A stretch of DNA of 64,000 bases. It comes from Zoogloea sp041917255 (GTDB lineage: Bacteria; Pseudomonadota; Gammaproteobacteria; Burkholderiales; Rhodocyclaceae). The notes beneath the pieces were generated by a model. That model did not search any database, had not been told where the DNA came from, and saw only the letters and a program-made list of their open reading frames with translations. The stretch is from positions 1 to 64,000 of the forward strand of contig JAYRYA010000008.1 in the NCBI GenBank assembly GCA_041917255.1, written 5' to 3'. The translations under genes were made by a program, and so were the position numbers. How positions within the stretch are numbered: the stretch's first letter is position 1; each line of letters starts with the position of its first letter. Below are positions 15,787-24,277 of this stretch, in pieces.

Positions 15787-17511
15787 TCAGGCCATGCCGG
15801 GGTTGCCGGCCATGCCCTTGAGGGTGGGCAGGTTGAGAGGCCGGGCGCGGATCACCTTCTGGCCCTTGAGGTAGCGGGCGACGAGATCCCACACCGCCTC
15901 GCCGCCAGCGTTCTTCGCGTCTTCCGACACCGGCGCCCAGCCGGCCACCTTGTAGGTCTTGCCGGCGTCGATGGGTTTGCCGCCGAGGCGCATGTCGGTG
16001 ATGCGCTTGCCCATTGCGGCGTTGGGGTCGCAGGCGTACTGCAGGCCGCCCACGCGCACCATGTCGCCGCCCTGCTGGTAGTAAGGGTCGGGGTTGAAGA
16101 GGTTGTCGCAGACGTCTTCGAGCACGGTCTTGATCTGCTCGCCGCTCATCATCGTGACGGTGGTCCACGGGTAGGTGATGGCGGTCTGGTCGAGGAGGTG
16201 CTCCATCCGGATGGTGTCGCCGGGCAGCAGGCTGGTGCCCCAGCGGAAACCGGGCGAGAAGGCGATCTCGGCGTTCTTCTCGGCGAGCAGGGCGTCGAGG
16301 ATGAGCTGATCCCACGCGCCGTTGAAGTTGCCGCGGCGGTACAGCAGGCCTTCGGTGACGGCGAGCGGCTCGGCGAGTTTGCTCTCGTAGGGCGTGCGCA
16401 TCTTCTTGATGAGGGCGTCCATCGTCGGGTCGGCGGGGATCAGGTTGGCGAAGATCGGCAGCAGCTTGTAGCGGAAGTCGACGACCTTGCCGGCCTTCAC
16501 GTCCAGGTCGAGCACGCCGAGATATTTGCCGTTGGAGCCGGCGTTGGTGACGAGCGTCTTGCCACCGGCGTTCTTGACGATCACCGGCGCCGGCACGCCG
16601 TCGTGGGTGTGGCCGCCGAGGATGGCATCGACGCCGCGCACCCGGCTGGCCATCTTCAGGTCCACGTCCATGCCGTTGTGGGACAGCACGACGACCACCT
16701 GGGCGCCGGCGGCGCGGGCTTCGTCGACCACTTTTTGCAGGTTGTCGTCCTGGATGCCGTAGCTCCAGTTGGGTACCTGCCAGCGCGGGTTGGCGATGGG
16801 GGTGTAGGGGAAGGCCTGGCCGACGATGGCCACCGGTACGCCGTTGATGTTGCGGATCACGTAGGGCTTGAACACCGGGTCGCCGAAGTCGGCGGTCTTG
16901 ATGTTCTGGGCAACGATGTCCACCTTGCCGGCGAAATCCTTCTCCTCGATCTCCTTGACGCGGGCTTCGCCGTAGGTAGCTTCCCAATGCAGGGTCATCA
17001 CGTCCACGCCCAGCGCCTTGCAGGCATCGACCATGTCCTGGGCGTTGGTCCACAGGCTGAGGCCGGAGCCCTGCCAGGTGTCACCGCCGTCGAGCAGCAG
17101 CGCGCCGGGGCGGCTGGCCTTGAGCTGCTTGACCAGCGTGGCGAGGTGGGCAAAGCCGCCGACCTTGCCATAGGTTTTGGCGGCCTTCACGAAATCCAGA
17201 TACGTGAAGGCGTGGGCCTCCGGCGTGCCGGGGCGGATGCCGAAGTGGCGCAGCAGGTTTTCGCCGATCAGGTGCGGCACCTGCCCGGCCATCGGGCCGA
17301 CACCCAGGTTCACGTCCGGCTCGCGGAAGTGGATCGGCAGGAGCTGCGCGTGGCAGTCGGTCATGTGGAGCAGGCTCACCGAGCCGAAGCGCGGCAGGTC
17401 GTACATGCGCCCGGCGGCCTTGGCGGCTTCGGACGGGTTGCTGTGCAGGGCCAGCCCGCCGGCCGCGGCGACGGCCAGCACCTGGAGGAAATCCCGACGG
17501 TTCATGGACAT
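15787..17511 (-). CDS. soxB: Thiosulfohydrolase SoxB
   Basis: A 574-residue periplasmic enzyme of the 5'-nucleotidase superfamily. It hydrolyses the sulfonate from SoxY-bound thiosulfonate and releases sulfate, using two manganese ions. It has a Tat signal (NRRDFLQ, residues 4-10). Metal and active-site segments visible are LLHMTDCHAQLLP (about 47-59), DGGDTWQGSG (about 141-150), VVLSHNGMD and GGHTHDGVP. The start at 17511 is chosen because GGAG lies 8 bases before it; an ATG two codons later is also possible. The length is normal for SoxB. It follows soxX by 14 bases. Confidence 0.96.
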   Translation of the reverse strand: MSMNRRDFLQVLAVAAAGGLALHSNPSEAAKAAGRMYDLPRFGSVSLLHMTDCHAQLLPIHFREPDVNLGVGPMAGQVPHLIGENLLRHFGIRPGTPEAHAFTYLDFVKAAKTYGKVGGFAHLATLVKQLKASRPGALLLDGGDTWQGSGLSLWTNAQDMVDACKALGVDVMTLHWEATYGEARVKEIEEKDFAGKVDIVAQNIKTADFGDPVFKPYVIRNINGVPVAIVGQAFPYTPIANPRWQVPNWSYGIQDDNLQKVVDEARAAGAQVVVVLSHNGMDVDLKMASRVRGVDAILGGHTHDGVPAPVIVKNAGGKTLVTNAGSNGKYLGVLDLDVKAGKVVDFRYKLLPIFANLIPADPTMDALIKKMRTPYESKLAEPLAVTEGLLYRRGNFNGAWDQLILDALLAEKNAEIAFSPGFRWGTSLLPGDTIRMEHLLDQTAITYPWTTVTMMSGEQIKTVLEDVCDNLFNPDPYYQQGGDMVRVGGLQYACDPNAAMGKRITDMRLGGKPIDAGKTYKVAGWAPVSEDAKNAGGEAVWDLVARYLKGQKVIRARPLNLPTLKGMAGNPGMA

Positions 17512-17525
17512 GCGGTGGACTCCGT

Positions 17526-18146
17526 TCAGTCTTTGTTCACGGGCGATTCGGGATCGACCAGGAAGGCGACGATGTGGGTGATCTGCTCGGGCGTCAGCCA
17601 GTTGTGCAGCCCGAAGCGCGGCATGTTGGTGCACGCGGTGAAGGCGTTGGAGTTGTAGATCTTGTCGTAGGCGTACTTGACGATCTCGTCGCTGTTGCCG
17701 CGCAGTTTGCCGAAGTGCTGCAGGCTCGGGCCGATGGTGCCGTAGGCGACTTCCTTCTTTGCCAGCTGGTGGCAGGCGTAGCAGTTGCCGCCGCGCACCC
17801 GGCCGGGTGGGTCGGGCTGGATGAAACCGATGTGGCCGCCGGTGCCCACCGCGGCGAGTTTTTCGCCTTCCTTCCAGTCGCCGATCAGCTTGCCGTCCAC
17901 GGGGTAGCGGATCGTGGCCTGCTGGGTTTTCTCGATGAGGCCGCGCACCTTGGGCGGCGGGTTGTCCTTGTACTGGCTGCACAGGCGCATGGCCTCGTCC
18001 TGGTCGAGGCGGGTCATCCAGTACTTGGGGTTGTCGGGGCGGAAGCTGCTCCGGAAGATCTGCTCGGCCTGAAAGGCGACCGGATCGGCGGCGTGGAGGC
18101 CGGTGGCGCCCAGGGCGAGGAGGGCGGCAATGAAGGTGTTTTTCAT
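17526..18146 (-). CDS. soxX: Sulfur-oxidising cytochrome SoxX
   Basis: A 206-residue periplasmic monoheme cytochrome c. It has a signal peptide (1-20, ending HAA), the heme site CYACH at residues 112-116 and a likely Met ligand at M165 in NMPRFG. SoxX pairs with SoxA; the complex joins thiosulfate or sulfide to the SoxY cysteine, and SoxX accepts the electrons. The long N-terminal part before the heme (including LDQDEAMRLCSQY) is typical of longer SoxX proteins. It lies between soxA and soxB with short gaps, as in most sox operons. Confidence 0.93.
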   Translation of the reverse strand: MKNTFIAALLALGATGLHAADPVAFQAEQIFRSSFRPDNPKYWMTRLDQDEAMRLCSQYKDNPPPKVRGLIEKTQQATIRYPVDGKLIGDWKEGEKLAAVGTGGHIGFIQPDPPGRVRGGNCYACHQLAKKEVAYGTIGPSLQHFGKLRGNSDEIVKYAYDKIYNSNAFTACTNMPRFGLHNWLTPEQITHIVAFLVDPESPVNKD

Positions 18147-18161
18147 GGTCGTCTCCGGGGC

Positions 18162-18968
18162 TCAGCGCTTGATGCCGGGGGTCTGCATCACGGTGCCGCT
18201 GGCGGTCTTCTGGAGGAAGACTTCGAGGGCGATGATGGAATCGGCAAGATATTGGGGCTCGGGCCAGCGGGCCTGGCGCATGCAGTCGATCAGGCGACGC
18301 TGCATGGTCCACACCGTGCCTTGCGAGACGCGGTAGGACGGCCAATTGCCCATGGCGGTGCCGGCGCCGGCCTGGGTGGTGAGATTGCCGAGTTCCTGCA
18401 GGCGGATGCGCTTGCCTTCCTGGCCGTGGCAGATGGCGCAGGAGAAATCCTGCGGGCCGCTGCGGCGGTAGAAGATGTATTCGCCCACCTTGGCCATGCG
18501 GGCTTCTTCCGGGTGGCGCGCCGGCACGTTGATCTTGGCGCCGTTGGACTTGCCGCCGATGTAGGTGACCAGTGCCTCGATGTCTGAATCCCGGCCAGGT
18601 TTGGAGTACCAGTTCCTGGTGGCTTCGGCCTGGGTGAAGCCCTGCAGGCTGACCATGCAATGGACGAGGCGGGATTCGGCGTCCATCACCTTCTTGGTGT
18701 CGGCAAAGTAACGCGGGAGCTGGGCGTAGGCACCGTCGAGCTTGCCGGGGCCAAGGCCCATGTCGCATTGCTCGAGGCTGGCGTTCTTCGGGCCGCGGGG
18801 CTTCTTCCAGAGCTCTTCGCCTTTGGCTTCGAGGAGTTCGGCCGGGTTGCCGTCGGCCAGCATCTCCCGATATCGGGCGATCTCGTCCATCGTGCCGCCT
18901 TGTCCGAAGGCCGGGCTGGCGAGGGCGATGGCGGCGGTGGCCAGCGCAGTGCGCAGGTGGGGCTGCAT
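18162..18968 (-). CDS. soxA: Cytochrome SoxA, monoheme type
   Basis: A 268-residue periplasmic cytochrome, the catalytic half of the SoxAX thiosulfate-joining enzyme. After a signal peptide (1-22) there is one heme site, CAICH at residues 177-181. The C-terminal active-site cysteine, which ligates the heme and can carry persulfide, is C229 in LIDCMRQARWP. The N-terminal domain has C68 and C104 where diheme SoxA proteins bind their first heme, but there is no CxxCH, so this is a single-heme SoxA. The gap to soxZ upstream is about 100 bases, the longest within the series. Confidence 0.95.
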   Translation of the reverse strand: MQPHLRTALATAAIALASPAFGQGGTMDEIARYREMLADGNPAELLEAKGEELWKKPRGPKNASLEQCDMGLGPGKLDGAYAQLPRYFADTKKVMDAESRLVHCMVSLQGFTQAEATRNWYSKPGRDSDIEALVTYIGGKSNGAKINVPARHPEEARMAKVGEYIFYRRSGPQDFSCAICHGQEGKRIRLQELGNLTTQAGAGTAMGNWPSYRVSQGTVWTMQRRLIDCMRQARWPEPQYLADSIIALEVFLQKTASGTVMQTPGIKR

Positions 18969-19070
18969 GTGTCTTCCTCCTTCTGGTGGGGGGGGCGTGC
19001 CGCCTCGGGGCGGTCTGGGGGTCGGCTTGCTTGGGGGCGCCGCCGGCGTATCGGCCGGCAGCGCCGGGCA

Positions 19071-19382
19071 TCAGGCGATCTGCACTTCGTCGGTGCGCTT
19101 GTCGCCCTTGCTGTCCACCCAGCTCACGGTGAGCTTGTCGCCCTTGGCGCCGCCCTTGAACTTGAAGGCGAGGTAGGGGTTTTTCGAGATCGCGGTGCCG
19201 AACTGGCCGGCCAGTACCTGACGGCCGTTGTGCTCGGCGGTGATTTCGGTGATGAAATGGGCCGGGACGAGGTTGCCGGACGAATCCTTGCGTTGCCCGG
19301 TTTCCATCTCGTGGCTCATCAGCACCTTGACTTCGGTGATGCCATCCTTCGCGCTCGCGCGAATCTTCATCGGATCTGCCAT
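19071..19382 (-). CDS. soxZ: Sulfur carrier complex subunit SoxZ
   Basis: A 103-residue protein without signal peptide, the partner of SoxY. The family pattern is clear: MKIRASAKDGITEVKVLMSH, then VPAHFITEITAEHNG, a KNPYLAFKFKG strand and LTVSWVDSKGD. SoxZ travels to the periplasm with SoxY by the Tat route, because it lacks its own export signal, and it supports the swinging C-terminal arm of SoxY. It follows soxY by 33 bases. Confidence 0.96.
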   Translation of the reverse strand: MADPMKIRASAKDGITEVKVLMSHEMETGQRKDSSGNLVPAHFITEITAEHNGRQVLAGQFGTAISKNPYLAFKFKGGAKGDKLTVSWVDSKGDKRTDEVQIA

Positions 19383-19415
19383 TTCGATTCCTTTCTGTAA
19401 TGAAGCGCGCAGGGC

Positions 19416-19883
19416 TCAGCCGCCGCAGCCGCCGAGGGTGACCTTGATTTCCTTCTTGGCGATGAAGAACTTGCCGCCTGCCTTGACGAGCGCGTACACG
19501 TCGGAGGTCTGGCCCATCTTCACGCGGGTCTGCACCGAAGGCTCGGTGCCGGCGGGCAGGGTGAAGCTGGCGGCCAGCGGGTTGGGGTTCTTCTCGACGA
19601 GGATGGCGATGGCCTCGACACCGGCCAGCGTCGACACCACGCCGACCGGCACCACGGCGCCGTTCTCGGCGATGTCCGGGGCGGTGAGCTGCACGTCGGC
19701 AGAATTGGCCGGGGCGCTGGCGCCCAGGGCCTTGAGGGTCTCGTCGATGGTCTTGGCGTCGAAGGCGGCCTTGTTCCACTCGGCGCGGGCTTCGCCCGGG
19801 GTGATCAGGCCGGCGGCGGCCAGCAGGCCGAACAGGCCGAGCCCGCCGCCTGCCTTGAGAACTTCACGGCGTTGGTTGTTCAT
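19416..19883 (-). CDS. soxY: Sulfur carrier protein SoxY
   Basis: A 155-residue periplasmic carrier ending in the characteristic GGCGG, with the substrate-carrying cysteine at C153. Thiosulfate-derived intermediates stay covalently bound to this cysteine while SoxAX, SoxB and SoxCD act in turn. The N-terminus is a Tat signal with a double arginine (NNQRREVLKAGGG) that exports the SoxYZ pair. The mature domain has the immunoglobulin-like pattern expected (NADVQL-type strands, VEKNPNPLAASFTL). soxY follows soxD and precedes soxZ. Confidence 0.96.
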   Translation of the reverse strand: MNNQRREVLKAGGGLGLFGLLAAAGLITPGEARAEWNKAAFDAKTIDETLKALGASAPANSADVQLTAPDIAENGAVVPVGVVSTLAGVEAIAILVEKNPNPLAASFTLPAGTEPSVQTRVKMGQTSDVYALVKAGGKFFIAKKEIKVTLGGCGG

Positions 19884-19910
19884 GGGTCTCTCTCCTTGAT
19901 TGATCCTGGG

Positions 19911-20978
19911 TTACTGCGCCTTGGCGCCGGACAAAATCCACTTCACGAGCCGGCGCACGTCGTCGTCCTTGAGCTGGCCCTGGGGTGGCATGGGGATCGA
20001 TCCCCAAACGCCTTGCCCGCCGGCCTTGACCTTGGCGGCGAGCTTGCCCTCCGCGTCGGCCTGCCCCTTGTACTTGGTGGCGACCTCGTTGTATCCGGGG
20101 CCGACGATCTTGTTCGCCACCCCGTGGCAGGCCATGCAGCCGCTGTCGTTGGCGAGCTTGGTGGCCGCAGCGTTGTCGCTCTGGGCGGCGGGCTTGACCT
20201 CGGCCGGCGCCTTGCCGGACGTATCCTTGCCACGTACCGGGCCCACCGGTCGGTTCTGCTCGGCGAGGTTGCCGTGGGCGGTCTCGGCGTACATCGGGAG
20301 CAGCGAGCCCACCTTCACCTCGGTCTTGCAGTTGCTCATGCAGGCGGTGTTCTTCACGTCGGGCTTGCCGCCGTTGCCGATGCCGCCCTTGCTGGCTGGC
20401 GCGCCGGGCCACAGGCCGTGGTCGGTCGTCATGCCGTTGCGGTTGGGCATCCTGGCCTGGGCGTCGGCGATGTTCTTGTCGGTGAGCACGAAGTCGCCCG
20501 GCACGATCTCGGCCAGGTTGAGCAGATAGGCCACCAGCCCGTACACCTCGTCGTTGGTGAGCGACTTGGGCGCGGTGAGGGGCATTGCACGATTGATGTA
20601 GTCGAACAGCGTCGAAACGGTGGCGACTTTCATGATCGCGCTGCGCTGGGGGGCGTCGCCCTTGACCAGCGACAGCACATGGCCGGTCTTCACGTCGTCC
20701 TTGGTGGTGCCGCCGATCAGCGGCGTGTGCACCTCGTTGGATTCGCCGAAGCTGCCGTGGCACGACGCGCACTTGGCTTCCCAGGTTTCCTGGCCCTGAT
20801 CGACGCTGCCGCTGCCGGGGCGCAGGCCCTTGAAGTCGGGGCGCACGTCGATGTCCCAGGCGTGGATCTCGGCGGGTTTGGCGGCGCGGCCGACGCCGGT
20901 GTATTTGCCATCGGCCAGCGCGCCGCTGGCGCAGACGGCGAAAGCAACGGCGATGAGCGATTTAGAGAACCTGGACAT
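19911..20978 (-). CDS. soxD: Diheme cytochrome SoxD, sulfane dehydrogenase subunit
   Basis: A 355-residue periplasmic cytochrome with a signal peptide (1-22). The two heme sites are CASCH at residues 70-74 and CMACH at 281-285. A middle region contains TACMSNCKTEV and a Pro/Ala-rich linker before the second cytochrome domain. SoxD takes six electrons from SoxC as the SoxY-bound sulfane sulfur is oxidised. The ATG lies inside the end of soxC (17 bases out-of-frame overlap), so synthesis of the two subunits is coupled. Confidence 0.94.
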   Translation of the reverse strand: MSRFSKSLIAVAFAVCASGALADGKYTGVGRAAKPAEIHAWDIDVRPDFKGLRPGSGSVDQGQETWEAKCASCHGSFGESNEVHTPLIGGTTKDDVKTGHVLSLVKGDAPQRSAIMKVATVSTLFDYINRAMPLTAPKSLTNDEVYGLVAYLLNLAEIVPGDFVLTDKNIADAQARMPNRNGMTTDHGLWPGAPASKGGIGNGGKPDVKNTACMSNCKTEVKVGSLLPMYAETAHGNLAEQNRPVGPVRGKDTSGKAPAEVKPAAQSDNAAATKLANDSGCMACHGVANKIVGPGYNEVATKYKGQADAEGKLAAKVKAGGQGVWGSIPMPPQGQLKDDDVRRLVKWILSGAKAQ

Positions 20979-22308
20979 TGCTCACCTCCCCGCTTTCGAC
21001 CACCTTCCACGACTGGATGGCGTTGTTGTGGTAGATCGACTTGGTGCCGCGCACCGCGCGCAGCTGGCCGTAGGACGGCTGCACGTAGCCGGTCTCGTCT
21101 ACCGCGCGGGATTGCAGGATGGCGGGCTTGCCATCCCACACCCAGTCGATGTTGAAGCGGGTGAGGCACTTGGAATTGACCGGCCCTTCGATGCGCGCCC
21201 GGCGCCAGTTGATGCCGCCGTCGGTAGATACGTCAACATGCTTGACCTTTCCGCGCCCCGACCAGGCCAGCCCGGAGATGTTGTAGAAGCCTTTGTCGAG
21301 CAGGATCTGACCGCCGGACGGGGTGGTGATGACCGACTTGCACTCCTGCGTCGAGGTGTATTGCCGGTGCTGGCCGTCAGGCATCAGGTCGATGTAGTGG
21401 ATCGCCTCGTCCTTGGTGGCCCAGGGCTTGTCGCCCACTTCGATGCGGCGCAGCCACTTCACCCAGCTCACGCCCTGCACGCCGGGCACCACGAGGCGCA
21501 GCGGGTAGCCGTTTTCGGGGCGCAGCATCTCGCCGTTCTGGCCGTAGGCGACGAGCACCTCGTCGGACTGCACGAGTTCGATGGGGATGGTGCGGGTCAT
21601 CGACGAGCCGTCGGCGCCTTCGGCCAGCACGTACTTCGCCTTCTTCCAGTCGATGCCGCAGTCTTCGAGGATCAGCCGCAACGGCACGCCGGTGAATTCG
21701 GAGCAGCTGAGCATGCCGTGGCTGTACTGCACGGTGGGCACCGCCACGTTGCCCCATTCCATGCCAGTGTTGGCGCCGCATTCGATGAAGTGCATCCGCG
21801 ACACGGGTGGCAGGCGCAGGATGTCGTCGACGGTATAAACCTTGGGCTGCTTCACGAAGCCTTCGTCGGTGCCGTGCACCATCAGGCGATGCTTCGACGG
21901 ATCGATGTCGCTCCAGCCCTGGTGGTGGCGCTCGAAGTGCAGACCCGATGGGGTGATGATCCCGAACAGGCCCTGCAGCGGCGTAAAGGCCACCGACACT
22001 TGCGACATCCGCGTGAGGCCGGGCGACTCGCGGCGCTGCAGGCCTTTTTCGTACTGCGATGGCAGGCCGTAGGGGCGGGCTGCGACGGGCTGGCCGAGGC
22101 TGGTGGTCCAGGGCGGCAGGGTCAGGATGTTGGGATCGCCTTCCGCGGCGCGAGCCATGGTCGGGGCGGCCATGGCGGCAGAGGCGGTGAGGAAGGCTTT
22201 GCGCAGGAAGTCGCGGCGCCCGTCCTTGACCTCGGCGATGTCCGCTTCGGTCAGGAAGTGCTCGGGCGCGGGACGCACCCGCCCGCGCTGGGTTGGCTGG
22301 TCTGCCAT
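20962..22308 (-). CDS. soxC: Sulfane dehydrogenase molybdenum subunit SoxC
   Basis: A 448-residue molybdenum enzyme of the sulfite-oxidase family. The Tat motif RRDFLRKAF comes at residues 31-39 after an unusually long, charged N-terminal stretch. The Mo-ligating cysteine is C177 in HFIECGANTG. The C-terminal dimerisation domain is present (VKHVDVSTDGGINWRRA). SoxCD oxidises the sulfane sulfur on SoxY. Its presence predicts complete oxidation of thiosulfate to sulfate without sulfur globules. It is the first gene of the minus-strand sox operon, divergent from fccA. Confidence 0.95.
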   Translation of the reverse strand: MADQPTQRGRVRPAPEHFLTEADIAEVKDGRRDFLRKAFLTASAAMAAPTMARAAEGDPNILTLPPWTTSLGQPVAARPYGLPSQYEKGLQRRESPGLTRMSQVSVAFTPLQGLFGIITPSGLHFERHHQGWSDIDPSKHRLMVHGTDEGFVKQPKVYTVDDILRLPPVSRMHFIECGANTGMEWGNVAVPTVQYSHGMLSCSEFTGVPLRLILEDCGIDWKKAKYVLAEGADGSSMTRTIPIELVQSDEVLVAYGQNGEMLRPENGYPLRLVVPGVQGVSWVKWLRRIEVGDKPWATKDEAIHYIDLMPDGQHRQYTSTQECKSVITTPSGGQILLDKGFYNISGLAWSGRGKVKHVDVSTDGGINWRRARIEGPVNSKCLTRFNIDWVWDGKPAILQSRAVDETGYVQPSYGQLRAVRGTKSIYHNNAIQSWKVVESGEVSNVQVL

Positions 22309-22590
22309 CGGTGTCTCTCTCCCTAGTTCCAGTGGTGGCGAGTCGTGGGAGGCTGGCGTCGGAGGCGCGCCATAAAGTTTTTTTCTCCCTTGATCTCGAG
22401 CAATTTATAACCATAAACTTATATAGTCAATTGCTAATATTGGTGCGGTGCGGAAGCCCATCGCGCGATACAAGCTTTGACGAAAGGCCGCGCCATGACG
22501 GCCAAGGCAGCTTGCCGATGCGAGCCGTCACGGAGAACAATAAGCTGGCTCAACTGCTCGCCGCGCCCGCGGCTTCAAGGAGGAGACGTG
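22309..22590. promoter_or_regulatory. Divergent sox/fcc control region
   Basis: This 282-base gap separates soxC (minus) from fccA (plus) and must hold promoters for both. Its centre, about 22370-22445, is strongly AT-rich in contrast to its surroundings. An inverted repeat AGCAATT (22399-22405) and AATTGCT (22429-22435) encloses a stretch with TTATAA and ATATAG. Such a sequence fits an operator for an ArsR-type sulfur regulator (SoxR/BigR-like), but no such gene is in the window and the match is not specific. A strong AAGGAGGAG ribosome site lies directly before fccA. Confidence 0.6.
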
Positions 22591-22905
22591 ATGAAACTGC
22601 TTCGATGGGCTTCGGCCCTGTGCCTGGTTGGTGTGGCTGGCGTGGTCCAGGCTGCCAGCCAGCCCGACCCGAACCTGGCCCGAAATCTGGCCGCCACCTG
22701 CGCCAACTGCCACGGTACCAATGGCCGCGCAGTGGCCGGCGCCGGCAACGACGCGCTGGCTGGCGTCGACAAGGACAAACTGATGCAGAAACTGCGTGAC
22801 TTCCGCTCGGGCGCCAAGCCCGCGACGATCATGCACCAGATCTCGAAGGGCTATACCGAGGCCCAGCTCGAACTCATCGCGGCGTACTTCGCCGCCCAGA
22901 AATGA
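22591..22905 (+). CDS. fccA: Flavocytochrome c sulfide dehydrogenase, cytochrome subunit
   Basis: A 104-residue periplasmic monoheme cytochrome c with a signal peptide (1-21, ending QAA) and CANCH at residues 37-41 in the common class-I setting CANCHGTNGRA. A likely Met ligand occurs in TIMHQISKGY. It pairs with the FAD subunit encoded directly downstream and overlapping (ATGA). Together they oxidise sulfide, or release sulfur from SoxY, and pass electrons to other cytochromes. The gene also corresponds to soxE of sox clusters. The start is fixed by the strong Shine-Dalgarno sequence and the signal peptide. Confidence 0.88.
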   Translation: MKLLRWASALCLVGVAGVVQAASQPDPNLARNLAATCANCHGTNGRAVAGAGNDALAGVDKDKLMQKLRDFRSGAKPATIMHQISKGYTEAQLELIAAYFAAQK

Positions 22906-22919
22906 CGGGGACGGACGCC

Positions 22920-24200
22920 ATGCAGAATCGACGCGATTTCCTGAAGACGGCCGCCCTGGCCAGCGGCGCGCTGGCCATGCCGATGCTCGGCGGCTGCGCT
23001 CTGGGCGGCAACCGGCCCCGCGGCCACGTGGTGGTGGTGGGCGGTGGCTACGGCGGCGCCACGGTGGCCAAATACCTGCGTATGTGGAGCGACAAGGGCG
23101 TGGATGTCACCCTCGTCGAGCGTAACCCGCAGTTCATCTCGTGCCCGATCTCCAACCTGGTGATCGGCGGCGACAAGACCATGGCCGACATCACCATGGG
23201 CTACGATGGCCTGCGCAATACCTGGGGTGTGAAGGTGATGCAGGACAGCGTCACCGCCATCGACGCCGGCAGCCGCAAGGTGACGCTGGCCTCGGGGGGC
23301 GTGCTGAGCTACGACCGGCTGGTGCTGTCGCCGGGGGTGGATTTCATGTTCGACCAGGTGCCTGGCCTCGAGACCGAGGCGGCCCAGGCGGTGGTGCTCC
23401 ACGCCTGGAAGGCCGGCGCCCAGACGGTGGCCCTGCGTAAGCAGCTGGAGGACATGAAGGACGGTGGCGTGTATGCGCTGGCCATCCCCAAGGCGCCTTA
23501 CCGCTGCCCGCCAGGGCCTTACGAGCGGGCGTGCCTGGTGGCCAATTACCTCAAGCAGAAGAAGCCGAAGTCCAAGGTGCTGGTGCTCGACGCCAACGAA
23601 GAGATCACCTCCAAGAAAGGCTTGTTCACCAAGGCTTTCGAGAAGTACGCGGGCATACTTGAATACCGCCCGAACAGCGAGCTTCGCGAGGTGGATGCGG
23701 CCAACCGCACCGCGATCCTCGAGTTCGACAAGGTTAAGGCCGACGTGCTCAACGTCGTGCCGCCCCAGCGCGCCGGCGACATTGCTGCGAAATCCGGTGT
23801 GAAGCTCATCAACGGCCGCTGGGTGGACATCAACTGGCAGAGCTTCGAATCGGTGAACACCCCGGGTGTGCATGTGATCGGCGACGCGATCTTCCCGGCG
23901 CCCACGATGCCGAAGTCTGGCCACATGGCCAACCAGCACGCCAAGGTGACGGCGGCGGCGATCCTCAACCTGCTGGCCGGCGAGGCGCCTAACCCTGCGC
24001 CGGTGGTGATGAACACCTGCTACAGTTTCGTGGATTCGAAGAACGTGATCCACGTGACCTCGGTGCATCAGTACGACGCGGAGAAGAAGACGGTGCTGCC
24101 GGTGCCGGGCTCCGGCGGCGTGTCGGCGGCGGCCAACGAGATCGAGGGCAAGGCTGCGATGGCCTGGGCCCGCAACATCTGGGCCGACATGCTGGTATAA
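22920..24200 (+). CDS. fccB: Flavocytochrome c sulfide dehydrogenase, FAD subunit
   Basis: A 426-residue flavoprotein (also called SoxF) that oxidises sulfide. The Tat signal is NRRDFLKTA at residues 3-11. Next comes LGGC at 23-26, which resembles a lipobox. The dinucleotide fold VVVVGGGYGGATVA follows. Redox-active cysteine regions are FISCPISN and the PYRCPPGPYERACLV segment, and GDAIFPAPTMPKSGHMANQ is the conserved FAD site near the end. A start at 22902 overlapping the fccA stop is possible; 22920 gives the normal signal length and has GGACG upstream. A strong terminator follows. Confidence 0.92.
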   Translation: MQNRRDFLKTAALASGALAMPMLGGCALGGNRPRGHVVVVGGGYGGATVAKYLRMWSDKGVDVTLVERNPQFISCPISNLVIGGDKTMADITMGYDGLRNTWGVKVMQDSVTAIDAGSRKVTLASGGVLSYDRLVLSPGVDFMFDQVPGLETEAAQAVVLHAWKAGAQTVALRKQLEDMKDGGVYALAIPKAPYRCPPGPYERACLVANYLKQKKPKSKVLVLDANEEITSKKGLFTKAFEKYAGILEYRPNSELREVDAANRTAILEFDKVKADVLNVVPPQRAGDIAAKSGVKLINGRWVDINWQSFESVNTPGVHVIGDAIFPAPTMPKSGHMANQHAKVTAAAILNLLAGEAPNPAPVVMNTCYSFVDSKNVIHVTSVHQYDAEKKTVLPVPGSGGVSAAANEIEGKAAMAWARNIWADMLV

Positions 24201-24221
24201 GCCTCGCCCGCACTCAAGACG

Positions 24222-24260
24222 AAAAAATCCGGCCACCTGATCCAGGCGGCCGGATTTTTT
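24222..24260. terminator. Bidirectional rho-independent terminator
   Basis: A perfect 13-base stem (AAAAAATCCGGCC with GGCCGGATTTTTT) with a 13-base loop lies between the convergent fccB and rhodanese genes. The T-run after the stem on either strand makes it work in both directions. Confidence 0.95.
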
Positions 24261-24277
24261 TGCCGGGTCGCCGGTGA

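Noticed and set aside
15787..19779. A single open frame of more than 1300 codons running from soxY to soxB, looking like a giant fusion
   Set aside because: It is an effect of high GC content. soxX, soxA, soxZ and soxY in other frames have clear signal peptides, heme motifs and ribosome sites; only the last 574 codons (soxB) are real.
20962..20978. The soxC/soxD overlap as a frameshift
   Set aside because: Both proteins are complete; the 17-base out-of-frame overlap is an ordinary coupled start.
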